Below, one piece after another: positions 1 through 5,363 of a DNA stretch of 5,363 nucleotides. Below the pieces are notes generated by a model. The model was given only the letters and a program-made list of their open reading frames with translations, was not told where the DNA came from and searched no databases. The first letter of the stretch is position 1. Each line of letters opens with the position of its first letter. This stretch comes from Pseudomonadota bacterium (GTDB lineage: Bacteria > Pseudomonadota > Gammaproteobacteria > Steroidobacterales > Steroidobacteraceae), in the NCBI GenBank assembly GCA_023433515.1, contig JAEZCN010000241.1, positions 1-5,363 of the forward strand, read 5' to 3'. The position numbers and the translations under genes were made by a program.

Positions 1-58
1 TGACCGCCAGCACTACGCCCGTGATGAGGGCGAAACGATGATTCGTGAATATTTTCAT
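1..58 (-). CDS. N-terminus of an unidentified exported or membrane-anchored protein (partial)
   Basis: The minus strand has an ATG at 58-56, preceded by GGGGAG (plus-strand 68-73) with a 9-nt spacer, which is a good ribosome binding site. The frame stays open to the window edge, giving 19 codons. The peptide starts MKIFTNHRF and continues ALITGVVLAV. This is a short basic stretch followed by a hydrophobic run, the pattern of a signal peptide or an N-terminal membrane anchor. No cleavage site or lipobox is reached. The gene diverges from the DUF1289-glutaredoxin gene and shares a 78-bp control region with it. The family cannot be recognised from so little sequence. That it is a real gene rests on the Shine-Dalgarno, the hydrophobic start and a candidate promoter at the right distance. 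Confidence 0.6.
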   Translation of the reverse strand, partial: MKIFTNHRFALITGVVLAV

Positions 59-83
59 TGACTTGATCTCCCCGGTGAGCGGT

Positions 84-112
84 TTGAAGGATAGGGGACG
101 AACCCTCATAAT
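84..112 (+). promoter_or_regulatory. Candidate sigma70 promoter for the DUF1289-glutaredoxin gene
   Basis: TTGAAG (84-89, 4 of 6 consensus) and CATAAT (107-112, 5 of 6) are separated by exactly 17 bp. The predicted start near 119 gives a leader of about 18 nt before the ATG at 137. The hexamers stand out in otherwise GC-rich DNA. The leader has no convincing Shine-Dalgarno, so translation of the long form may be weak. Confidence 0.5.
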
Positions 113-116
113 TCAA
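88..116 (-). promoter_or_regulatory. Candidate sigma70 promoter for the leftward gene
   Basis: On the minus strand, TTGAAT (plus 111-116) and TATCCT (plus 88-93) are separated by exactly 17 bp. Each hexamer matches 4 of 6 consensus positions. The predicted transcription start near 81 leaves a leader of about 20 nt that includes the GGGGAG ribosome binding site. It overlaps the rightward promoter at both ends. It is seen by eye only, and the hexamers are moderate matches. Confidence 0.4.
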
Positions 117-136
117 CGCGCTCCGCGTGGCCAGCC

Positions 137-631
137 ATGATCGAACGCCCGCAATCCCCTTGCATCAAAGTCTGCGTACTAACCGAAGACGGTCGCTGCT
201 CGGGTTGTTTGCGGACCCTCGGGGAAATTGCGGCCTGGCCCTCGATGAGCGCGGAAGCACAGTGGGCACTCATACGGGTGCTCGAGCAAAGGAGAATCAA
301 GGTGGCAGAAGACGTCGTCAGCCGGATCAAGACACACATCAGCACCAACCCGGCGGTGCTTTTCATGAAGGGCACACCGGATTTTCCGCAGTGCGGGTTC
401 TCGGCGCAGGCGGTCGCCGCGCTGCGCGCCAACGGCGCCAATTCGTTTCATGCCGTGAACATCTTCGAGGATCCCGAGCTGCGCGAAGCGCTCAAGAAAT
501 TCTCGAACTGGCCTACCTACCCCCAGCTGTACGTGAACGGTGAACTGGTCGGCGGCTGCGACATCGTGCTCGACATGCATCGCAGCGGCGAGCTCAAGAA
601 GCTCCTGGCCGAAGCCGGCGCGACGGGCTGA
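137..631 (+). CDS. grxD: DUF1289 domain fused to a CGFS monothiol glutaredoxin (Grx4/GrxD family)
   Basis: The 164-residue product has two domains. Residues about 7-53 are a DUF1289 domain (E. coli YdhL-like) with its four cysteines: C9 and C13 (CX3C), then C21 and C24 (CX2C), followed by the conserved EIAAW. Residues 56-164 are a complete Grx4-type glutaredoxin. K78 and C86 of CGFS (86-89) form the active site, WPTYPQ (125-130) holds the cis-proline, and GGCD (139-142) completes the glutathione site. Grx4 proteins are cytosolic and carry [2Fe-2S] clusters as homodimers or with BolA proteins, handing clusters on rather than acting as general disulfide reductases. The role of DUF1289 is unknown; its cysteines suggest metal binding. 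The usual forms are separate proteins of about 50-60 and 105-115 residues, so the joined frame is unusual. The ATG at 137 has no clear ribosome binding site, but it is the start that includes the whole DUF1289 domain. Grx4 identity is certain; whether the fusion is the main product is not. Confidence 0.88.
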   Translation: MIERPQSPCIKVCVLTEDGRCSGCLRTLGEIAAWPSMSAEAQWALIRVLEQRRIKVAEDVVSRIKTHISTNPAVLFMKGTPDFPQCGFSAQAVAALRANGANSFHAVNIFEDPELREALKKFSNWPTYPQLYVNGELVGGCDIVLDMHRSGELKKLLAEAGATG

Positions 632-1342
632 CCAAGAGGGTGGGGCGACGGGTTGATCGAGGTCGCGGATCGACTGGGCGCGGGCTTCGGCGCGGCGCCA
701 TACGCTGTCGAGTGCGTTGCAGACCTCGCAGAAGATGTCGGCGGTGCGCTCGGCGTCGTATTTGGCGGAGTGTGCTTCGCTCGAATCCCAGTCCAGGCCG
801 CAGACCTGCGCGGCCTTCGCGAGCACCGTTTGCCCGAACGCCGCGCCCGCGAGTGTCGCGGTGTCGAAGCACGAGAACGGGTGGAACGGATTTCGCTTGA
901 TGTCGGCGCGCGCGACGGCCGCGTTGAGGAACCCGAGATCGAAAGCGGCGTTGTGCCCGACAAGCACGGCGCGCCGGCAATCCACCGCCTTCATCGCGGC
1001 ACGCACCTCGGTGAAGATGCGCCCCAGGGCGTCCTTCTCCGGCAGCGCGGGGCGCAGCGGGTGATAGGGATCGATGCCGTTGACGGCCAGCGACGCCGCC
1101 TCGATGTTCGAGCCTTCGAACGGCCTCACGTGATACGAGTGCGACTCGCCGCGATGCAGCCTTCCATCCGGCCCGAAGCGGATCATCACCGCCGCGATCT
1201 CGAGCAGCGCGTCGGTGGCGCAATTGAATCCGCCGGTCTCCACGTCGATCACCACGGGCAGGAACGAACGGAAGCGCCGGCTCATGAGCGGCGGACCGCT
1301 GAAACTTCCTTGTTCGACCGGTGGCAGGAGCTGATCCATCAT
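179..1342 (-). CDS. rnt: Ribonuclease T, with an abnormal run-on 3' end antisense to grxD
   Basis: RNase T is a cytosolic DEDD-family 3'-5' exoribonuclease, active as a homodimer, that trims the 3' ends of tRNA, 5S and 23S rRNA and other stable RNAs. Residues about 20-216 match it throughout. The catalytic set is complete: D33 and E35 in VVIDVET, D135 in GHNAAFD, H191 and D196 in HSAKYD (DEDDh type). These are the E. coli positions plus ten. RNPFHPF (150-156) is also conserved. The ATG at 1342 overlaps the pyrC stop (ATGA), indicating translational coupling in a pyrC-rnt operon; M20 at 1285 is possible but has no ribosome binding site. E. coli RNase T has 215 residues, so a stop is expected near 695-630. 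None occurs until TAG at 181-179, giving 387 residues. Residues from about 238 onward are the exact codon-for-codon antisense of grxD and resemble nothing known. The RNase T identity is very secure; the true C-terminus is not. Confidence 0.9.
   Translation of the reverse strand: MMDQLLPPVEQGSFSGPPLMSRRFRSFLPVVIDVETGGFNCATDALLEIAAVMIRFGPDGRLHRGESHSYHVRPFEGSNIEAASLAVNGIDPYHPLRPALPEKDALGRIFTEVRAAMKAVDCRRAVLVGHNAAFDLGFLNAAVARADIKRNPFHPFSCFDTATLAGAAFGQTVLAKAAQVCGLDWDSSEAHSAKYDAERTADIFCEVCNALDSVWRRAEARAQSIRDLDQPVAPPSWSARRAGFGQELLELAAAMHVEHDVAAADQFTVHVQLGVGRPVREFLERFAQLGILEDVHGMKRIGAVGAQRGDRLRREPALRKIRCALHEKHRRVGADVCLDPADDVFCHLDSPLLEHPYECPLCFRAHRGPGRNFPEGPQTTRAATVFG
288..295 (+). promoter_or_regulatory. 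Strong internal ribosome binding site between DUF1289 and Grx4
   Basis: AAAGGAGA lies 6 nt before an in-frame GTG at 302-304, exactly at the junction of the two domains. It is the best Shine-Dalgarno in the window, and much better than anything before the ATG at 137. It suggests that Grx4 is also, or mainly, translated separately. Confidence 0.6.
302..631 (+). CDS. grxD: Alternative start: stand-alone Grx4 monothiol glutaredoxin
   Basis: Initiation at the GTG at 302 would give a 109-residue protein beginning (f)Met-AEDVVSRIK, the usual length and N-terminus of GrxD. The CGFS cysteine would be residue 31, against about 30 in E. coli GrxD. It shares its frame and stop codon with the 164-residue fusion. 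The AAAGGAGA motif at 288-295 supports this start. One ORF may therefore make two products, a DUF1289-Grx4 fusion and free Grx4. Alternatively, the upstream ATG may give little product. The sequence alone cannot separate these options. Confidence 0.55.
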   Translation: MAEDVVSRIKTHISTNPAVLFMKGTPDFPQCGFSAQAVAALRANGANSFHAVNIFEDPELREALKKFSNWPTYPQLYVNGELVGGCDIVLDMHRSGELKKLLAEAGATG

Positions 1343-2373
1343 CCCACCAGCTCGAATCGCACGAATTCGTTGGCACGCATCGGCACGATTTTATTGTCTC
1401 CACCCATCGGATAGGTGGCCGGCGGGCGCCACTCCCGCTGGGCCAGGGTGATGTGGTCGGAATTGCGCGGCAGGCCGTAGAAGTCCGGCCCGAACTCGGA
1501 CGCGAACCCTTCGAGCTTGTCGAGCTTGCCCGCCGCCGCGAACGCCTCGGCATACAACTCGATGCCCGCGTGCGCGGAAAACATGCCCGCGCATCCGCAG
1601 GCGTTCTCCTTGGTGTGCTGCGCATGCGGCGCGCTGTCGGTGCCGAGGAAGAAACGCGGATTGCCGCTGGTCGCGGCCTCGATCAACGCCTCGCGGTCCG
1701 ACTCGGTCTTGAGGATGGGCAGACAGTAGTAGTGAGGCCGGATGCCGCCCTCGAAGATCGCGTTGCGATTGTGCAGCAGATGCTGCGGCGTGATCGTCGC
1801 GGCCACGCCGTCGCGCGCCGACTTCACGAACTCCGCGGCGCGTCTCGTCGTGATGTGCTCGAAGACGACCCGCAATTCCGGATGTCTGTCGAGCGTCGGC
1901 GCGAGCACCTCGTCGATGAACCGCGATTCGCGATCGAACACATCGACATGGTGCGCCGTGACCTCACCGTGCACCAAAAGGGGCATGTTGACTTCGCTCA
2001 TGCGCGCGAGCACCGCATCGGCGAGTTTCAGGTCAGTGACGCCGGAATCGGAATTCGTGGTGGCGCCCGCGGGGTAAAGCTTGACGCCATGCACCGCGCC
2101 GCTGGCCTTCGCGCGATCGATTTCGGCGACCTCCATGCGATCTGTCAGATAAAGCGTCATCAGGGGCGTAAATCGAGCGCCGGCAGGCAGGGCCGCGACG
2201 ATCCGTTCGCGATAAGCGAGCGCCGCGGCCGTCGTGGTGACCGGTGGCTTGAGATTCGGCATCACGATCGCACGCGCGAAACGCGCCGCCGTGAACGGCA
2301 ATACGGCCGCGAGCGCCGCACCATCGCGCAGGTGCAGGTGCCAGTCGTCCGGGCGGCGTATCCTGATTTCCAT
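1339..2373 (-). CDS. pyrC: Dihydroorotase
   Basis: PyrC catalyses the reversible cyclisation of N-carbamoyl-L-aspartate to L-dihydroorotate, the third step of de novo pyrimidine synthesis, in the cytosol with a binuclear zinc centre. The 344-residue product starts MEIRIRRPDDWHLHLRDG. It carries every metal ligand of the E. coli enzyme at a constant offset of five: H12 and H14 in HLHLRD, the carboxylated lysine K98 in GVKLYPAG, H135 in LLVHGEVT, H173 in FEHITT and D246 in LGTDSAPH. The CGCAG motif (259-263) is also typical. The length is normal (E. coli about 348). The ATG at 2373 is chosen because homology begins there; an in-frame GTG at 2433 would add 20 residues with no family counterpart. 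No strong ribosome binding site precedes either start. The stop overlaps the rnt start by 4 nt. Confidence 0.96.
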   Translation of the reverse strand: MEIRIRRPDDWHLHLRDGAALAAVLPFTAARFARAIVMPNLKPPVTTTAAALAYRERIVAALPAGARFTPLMTLYLTDRMEVAEIDRAKASGAVHGVKLYPAGATTNSDSGVTDLKLADAVLARMSEVNMPLLVHGEVTAHHVDVFDRESRFIDEVLAPTLDRHPELRVVFEHITTRRAAEFVKSARDGVAATITPQHLLHNRNAIFEGGIRPHYYCLPILKTESDREALIEAATSGNPRFFLGTDSAPHAQHTKENACGCAGMFSAHAGIELYAEAFAAAGKLDKLEGFASEFGPDFYGLPRNSDHITLAQREWRPPATYPMGGDNKIVPMRANEFVRFELVG

Positions 2374-2464
2374 CGCGTTTCGCCGCTGCCTGAAGATGAC
2401 TCGGAAATGTCCTGGTGTAGGCGCGCAAAACACGCCGTAAGCTGCTGTGTCGATTGAGGTTTGC

Positions 2465-2493
2465 TTGACCCGGGCGGCTCAAGAAACGATCAT
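2465..2493 (+). promoter_or_regulatory. Candidate sigma70 promoter for aceEF
   Basis: TTGACC (2465-2470, 5 of 6 consensus) and GATCAT (2488-2493, 4 of 6) are separated by 17 bp. The predicted start near 2500 would give an aceE leader of about 100 nt, long enough for post-transcriptional control, although no clear structure is visible in it. The -10 overlaps the minus-strand TATGAT that might serve pyrC, so the two directions could interfere. Confidence 0.4.
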
Positions 2494-2550
2494 AGCGCCC
2501 CTTGTTTTCCCAGCCCCTCTACCTCGCTGACAACGCGGCGCATGCTAACA

Positions 2551-2562
2551 CAGCGCGCGCTG
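2551..2562. repeat. 12-bp perfect palindrome in the aceE leader
   Basis: CAGCGCGCGCTG equals its own reverse complement and lies 37 bp before the aceE ATG, downstream of the candidate promoter. It could be a regulator site or a small secondary-structure element. Such GC palindromes arise easily in DNA of this composition, so function is uncertain. Confidence 0.2.
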
Positions 2563-2599
2563 CATCCTTTGCTTTGGCGGCCATCGGAATTGGACCTGT

Positions 2600-5263
2600 A
2601 TGACGGAAATCATGAAGCTCGAAGACGTCGATCCGATCGAAACACGTGAGTGGATCGAGTCGATCGACTCGGTGTTGAAGACCCAGGGCGCGGAGCGCGC
2701 GCACTACCTTCTCGAGCAGCTGATCGACTACACGCGCCGCTCCGGCGCCTACCTGCCGTTCCGCCCGAACACCGCGTACCTCAACACGATCACCCCGGGA
2801 CAGGAGCCGTCGTATCCGGGCAACCGCGAGATGGAGAAGCGCATCGAGGCGTGCATCCGCTGGAACGCGCTCGCGATGGTGCTCAACGCGAACAAGGTAT
2901 CGAGCGAATACGGCGGGCATCTCTCCACGTACGCCTCGTCGGCGACGTTGTACGAAGTCGGCTTCAATCATTTCTGGCGCGCGGCATCGGCCGAGCACCC
3001 GGGCGACATGGTGTTCGTGCAGGGCCACGCGTCTCCCGGCATCTATGCGCGCGCGTTCCTCGAAGGAAGACTCTCCGAGGATCAGCTCAAGCATTTCCGC
3101 CAGGAAGTGGGCGGCCACGGCATCTCGTCCTATCCACATCCCTGGCTGATGCCTAACTTCTGGCAGTTCCCGACGGTGTCGATGGGCCTGGGTCCGATGA
3201 TGGCCATCTACCAGGCGCGTTTTCAGCGCTACATGGAAAACCGCGGCATGACGCCGGAAACCGACCGCAAGGTCTGGGCGTTCCTCGGCGACGGCGAGAT
3301 GGACGAGCCGGAAAGCATGGGCGCGCTCACGCTGCCCGTGCGCGAGAAACTCGACAACCTCGTGTTCGTCGTCAACTGCAACCTGCAGCGTCTCGACGGC
3401 CCGGTGCGTGGCAACGGCAAGATCATCCAGGAGCTCGAGGCCGCGTTCATGGGCGCGGGCTGGAACGTCATCAAGGTAGTTTGGGGCTCGCGCTGGGATC
3501 CGCTGCTGGCGCGCGACACGCAGGGCCTGCTCAAGCGCGTCATGGAAGAGTGCGTCGATGGCGAGTACCAGAACTTCAAGGCGAAGGGCGGCGCGTACAC
3601 GCGCGAGCATTTCTTCGGCAAGTATCCCGAGCTCAAGGAAATGGTCGCCAACATGTCGGACGACGACATCTGGCGTCTCAACCGCGGCGGCCACGACGCG
3701 TTGAAGGTCTTCGCGGCCTACGCTGCCGCGATGAACCACAAGGGTCAGCCCACGGTCATCCTCGCGAAGACCGTGAAAGGCTTCGGTCTCGGCAAGGCGG
3801 CCGAGGGCCAGATGGTGGCGCACCAGCAGAAGAAGCTGGACGAGGAGTCGCTGCGCGCGGTACGCGACCGCTTCAACATCCCGCTCACCGACGAGCAGGT
3901 TGCGAAGCTGTCGCTGGTGAAGCCCGCCGAGGACGCGCCGGAAATGAAATACCTGCACGAGCGCCGCAAGGCTCTCGGCGGCTATCTACCCGAGCGCAAG
4001 ACCGTCGCGCGCCCGCTGGTGATCCCCGAGCTCTCCGCGTTCAGCGCGCTGCTCGAGGGCACGGGCGACCGCGAGATCTCGACGACGATGGCCTTCGTGC
4101 GCATCCTCACGCAGCTCCTCAAGGACAAGAACATCGGCAAGAACGTCGTGCCGATCGTGCCCGACGAGGCGCGCACGTTCGGCATGGAAGGACTGTTCCG
4201 CCAGATCGGTATCTACAGCTCGGCGGGCCAGCTCTATACGCCGGTCGACTCCGAACAGCTCATGTCCTATCGCGAGGACAAGAAAGGCCAGATGCTCGAA
4301 GAGGGCATCAACGAGGCGGGTTCGACCTGCTCGTGGATCGCGGCCGGTACCGCCTACGCGAATCACGGCATCCACATGGTGCCGTTCTACATCTACTACT
4401 CGATGTTCGGCTTCCAGCGCGTCGGCGACTTCTACTGGGCTGCGGGCGACCTGCGCACGCGCGGCTTCCTGATGGGCGCGACGGCCGGTCGAACTACTCT
4501 CGCGGGCGAGGGATTGCAGCACCAGGACGGGCACAGCCTGTTACACGCGGCCACGGTGCCGAACTGCGTCGCCTACGATCCGACCTACGCATACGAGCTC
4601 GCCGTGATCATCCACGACGGCATGAAGCGCATGTTCGCGAACGACGAGAGCGTCTTCTATTACATCGCGGTCATGAACGAGAACTACGTTCAGCCCGCGA
4701 TGCCGAAGGGCGTCGAGGAAGGCATCCTCAAGGGCATGTACCTGCTGCAGACGGGTGGCGCCGGCAAGGTGCGCGTCTCGCTGATGGGATCCGGCACGAT
4801 CCTGCGCGAAGTGATCGCCGCGGCGGACATCCTCTCGAAGGAATTCGGGATCCCGTCGGACATCTACTCCGCGCCCAGCTTCTCCGAGCTGCGCCGCGAG
4901 GCGCTCGCGATCGAACGCTGGAATCGCCTGCACCCGGGCGAGACGGCCAAGGTGCCGTACGTCACGCAGGCGCTGTCGAAGGCCACGGGCCCGTTCATCG
5001 CGGCCACCGACTACATGCGCGCCTGGCCGGACATGATCCGCCAGTGGGTGCCCGGCCGATTCGTCACGCTCGGCACGGACGGCTTCGGCCGCTCCGACGG
5101 CCGCAGCGCACTGCGCCAGCATTTCGAGGTCGACGCGAAGAACATCGTGTACGCCTCGCTGCAGGCGCTCGCCGATGAGGGGGCGCTCGACAAGGGGACA
5201 CTCAAGGCGGCGCTCAACAAGCTGGGCCTCGACCCCAACAAGCTGGATCCGCAGAAAGCATGA
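2600..5263 (+). CDS. aceE: Pyruvate dehydrogenase E1 component, homodimeric type
   Basis: AceE is the thiamine-diphosphate-dependent E1 of the pyruvate dehydrogenase complex. It decarboxylates pyruvate and reductively acetylates the lipoyl group of E2 (AceF). The product has 887 residues, the same length as E. coli AceE, and aligns end to end. The N-terminal segment (DVDPIETREW, 9-18) is the region that docks on E2. The ThDP-binding motif is GDGEMDEPES (230-239) with N259 and N261. Active-site residues are all present: H107, H143, D231, H408 in the mobile loop AEGQMVAHQ, E572 in EEGINE and H641 in LQHQDGHS, each at the E. coli position. The ThDP/Mg half spans roughly residues 1-470, the pyrimidine-binding domain 471-700 and the C-terminal domain the rest. 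The ATG at 2600 is used; the ATG at 2612 would remove only four residues, and both have weak ribosome binding sites. The stop overlaps aceF (ATGA). No frameshift or missing residue is seen. Confidence 0.98.
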   Translation: MTEIMKLEDVDPIETREWIESIDSVLKTQGAERAHYLLEQLIDYTRRSGAYLPFRPNTAYLNTITPGQEPSYPGNREMEKRIEACIRWNALAMVLNANKVSSEYGGHLSTYASSATLYEVGFNHFWRAASAEHPGDMVFVQGHASPGIYARAFLEGRLSEDQLKHFRQEVGGHGISSYPHPWLMPNFWQFPTVSMGLGPMMAIYQARFQRYMENRGMTPETDRKVWAFLGDGEMDEPESMGALTLPVREKLDNLVFVVNCNLQRLDGPVRGNGKIIQELEAAFMGAGWNVIKVVWGSRWDPLLARDTQGLLKRVMEECVDGEYQNFKAKGGAYTREHFFGKYPELKEMVANMSDDDIWRLNRGGHDALKVFAAYAAAMNHKGQPTVILAKTVKGFGLGKAAEGQMVAHQQKKLDEESLRAVRDRFNIPLTDEQVAKLSLVKPAEDAPEMKYLHERRKALGGYLPERKTVARPLVIPELSAFSALLEGTGDREISTTMAFVRILTQLLKDKNIGKNVVPIVPDEARTFGMEGLFRQIGIYSSAGQLYTPVDSEQLMSYREDKKGQMLEEGINEAGSTCSWIAAGTAYANHGIHMVPFYIYYSMFGFQRVGDFYWAAGDLRTRGFLMGATAGRTTLAGEGLQHQDGHSLLHAATVPNCVAYDPTYAYELAVIIHDGMKRMFANDESVFYYIAVMNENYVQPAMPKGVEEGILKGMYLLQTGGAGKVRVSLMGSGTILREVIAAADILSKEFGIPSDIYSAPSFSELRREALAIERWNRLHPGETAKVPYVTQALSKATGPFIAATDYMRAWPDMIRQWVPGRFVTLGTDGFGRSDGRSALRQHFEVDAKNIVYASLQALADEGALDKGTLKAALNKLGLDPNKLDPQKA

Positions 5264-5363
5264 GCACGGTGGAAGTACGCGTCCCCGACATGGGGAATTT
5301 CGAATCGGTGACCGTCATCGACGTGCTCGTGAAGCCGGGCGATTCGATCGACATCGACACGCC
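5260..5363 (+). CDS. aceF: Pyruvate dehydrogenase E2, dihydrolipoamide acetyltransferase (partial, N-terminus)
   Basis: The ATG at 5260 overlaps the aceE stop by four bases (ATGA), so the two are probably translationally coupled in one aceEF transcript. The 34 visible residues (MSTVEVRVPDMGNF, then VIDVLVKPGDSIDIDT) are the first half of a biotinyl/lipoyl domain. The VPD(M/I)G and VKPGD signatures are typical of pyruvate dehydrogenase E2. The lipoylated lysine and everything beyond lie outside the window. E2 forms the core of the complex and transfers acetyl groups from lipoate to coenzyme A. A dihydrolipoamide dehydrogenase with an N-terminal lipoyl domain would start similarly, but directly after aceE an E2 is much more likely. 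Confidence 0.9.
   Translation, partial: MSTVEVRVPDMGNFESVTVIDVLVKPGDSIDIDT

Larger units (their letters stand above)
84..116. repeat. Imperfect 33-bp inverted repeat spanning both divergent promoters
   Basis: The segment is symmetric around position 100. TTGAA (84-88) pairs with TTCAA (112-116), AT (91-92) with AT (108-109), and GGG (95-97) with CCC (103-105). In all, 10 of 16 position pairs are complementary. The outer arms are the two -35 elements and the inner GGG/CCC lies in both promoter spacers. It could be an operator for a dimeric regulator. Part of the symmetry follows simply from having two similar promoters facing each other, so confidence is modest. Confidence 0.35.
2374..2599. 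other. Divergent intergenic region between pyrC and aceE
   Basis: This 226-bp stretch separates two divergent operons and must hold the start signals of both. It contains a good aceE promoter candidate (2465-2493) and a 12-bp palindrome (2551-2562). For pyrC only a lone minus-strand TATGAT (plus 2489-2494) is visible, without a matching -35. I see no riboswitch, tRNA, rho-independent terminator or small ORF with a convincing ribosome binding site. Confidence 0.6.

Noticed and set aside
600..700. Possible bidirectional terminator between the convergent grxD and rnt genes
   Set aside because: No stem-loop followed by a T-run is visible on either strand here.
2374..2433. Extended pyrC start at a GTG 60 bp upstream
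   Set aside because: The extra 20 residues have no counterpart in the family, whereas the ATG at 2373 begins directly at the conserved RRPDDWHLHLRDG block.
1321..2457. Plus-strand open frame of 378 codons opposite pyrC
   Set aside because: It lies in the same antisense register, opposite a certain gene, and has an Arg-rich shadow composition. The plus frame at 653-1414 opposite rnt is rejected for the same reason.
2489..2494. Minus-strand TATGAT as a pyrC -10 element
   Set aside because: It matches 5 of 6 consensus positions but has no recognisable -35 at 16-18 bp, so it is mentioned only in the intergenic note.
2586..2596. AATTGGACC resembling half of the E. coli PdhR operator just before aceE
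   Set aside because: Only one short half-site is present, with no inverted partner at the right spacing, so it does not support a PdhR-type operator.
2519..3958. Minus-strand open frame of 479 codons opposite aceE
   Set aside because: It is the codon-to-codon antisense of aceE, a register that stays open in GC-rich genes lacking TTA, CTA and TCA codons. The protein is Arg/His/Val-rich low-information sequence with no recognisable domain. The minus frames at 3986-4534 and 4541-5122 are in the same register and are rejected likewise.
3481..5178. Plus-strand open frame of 565 codons overlapping aceE in another frame
   Set aside because: It lies wholly inside aceE, is extremely Arg/Gly/Ala-rich and has no domain or ribosome binding site. 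It is typical of a shifted frame in GC-rich DNA.

Overview
The window is GC-rich chromosomal DNA, most likely from a gammaproteobacterium. RNase T is essentially a gammaproteobacterial enzyme, the dihydroorotase is the E. coli-like short PyrC type, and the pyruvate dehydrogenase E1 is the large homodimeric AceE type whose key residues sit at E. coli positions. From memory, pyrC, rnt and a CGFS glutaredoxin gene also lie close together in Pseudomonas. I cannot name a genus.

Layout, left to right. (1) Positions 1-58, minus strand: the first 19 codons of an exported or membrane-anchored protein. (2) Positions 59-136: a compact divergent control region with two face-to-face sigma70-like promoters inside one imperfect palindrome. 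(3) Positions 137-631, plus strand: a DUF1289 domain fused in frame to a CGFS monothiol glutaredoxin (Grx4/GrxD), with a strong internal ribosome binding site and GTG codon that could also release normal-sized Grx4. (4) Positions 2373 down to 179, minus strand: a pyrC-rnt operon joined by an ATGA overlap. The rnt reading frame has no stop at its expected end and runs antisense through nearly the whole glutaredoxin gene. (5) Positions 2374-2599: a divergent intergenic region with a promoter candidate for aceE. (6) Positions 2600-5363, plus strand: complete aceE and the start of aceF, also joined by an ATGA overlap.

The functions are housekeeping: de novo pyrimidine synthesis (pyrC), RNA 3'-end maturation (rnt), Fe-S cluster handling (Grx4) and entry of pyruvate into the TCA cycle (aceEF). 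I see no mobile element, CRISPR array, tRNA, rRNA or defence system. The points worth a second look are the DUF1289-Grx4 reading frame with its internal start, the missing rnt stop with about 450 bp of antisense overlap, and the symmetric divergent promoter at 84-116.
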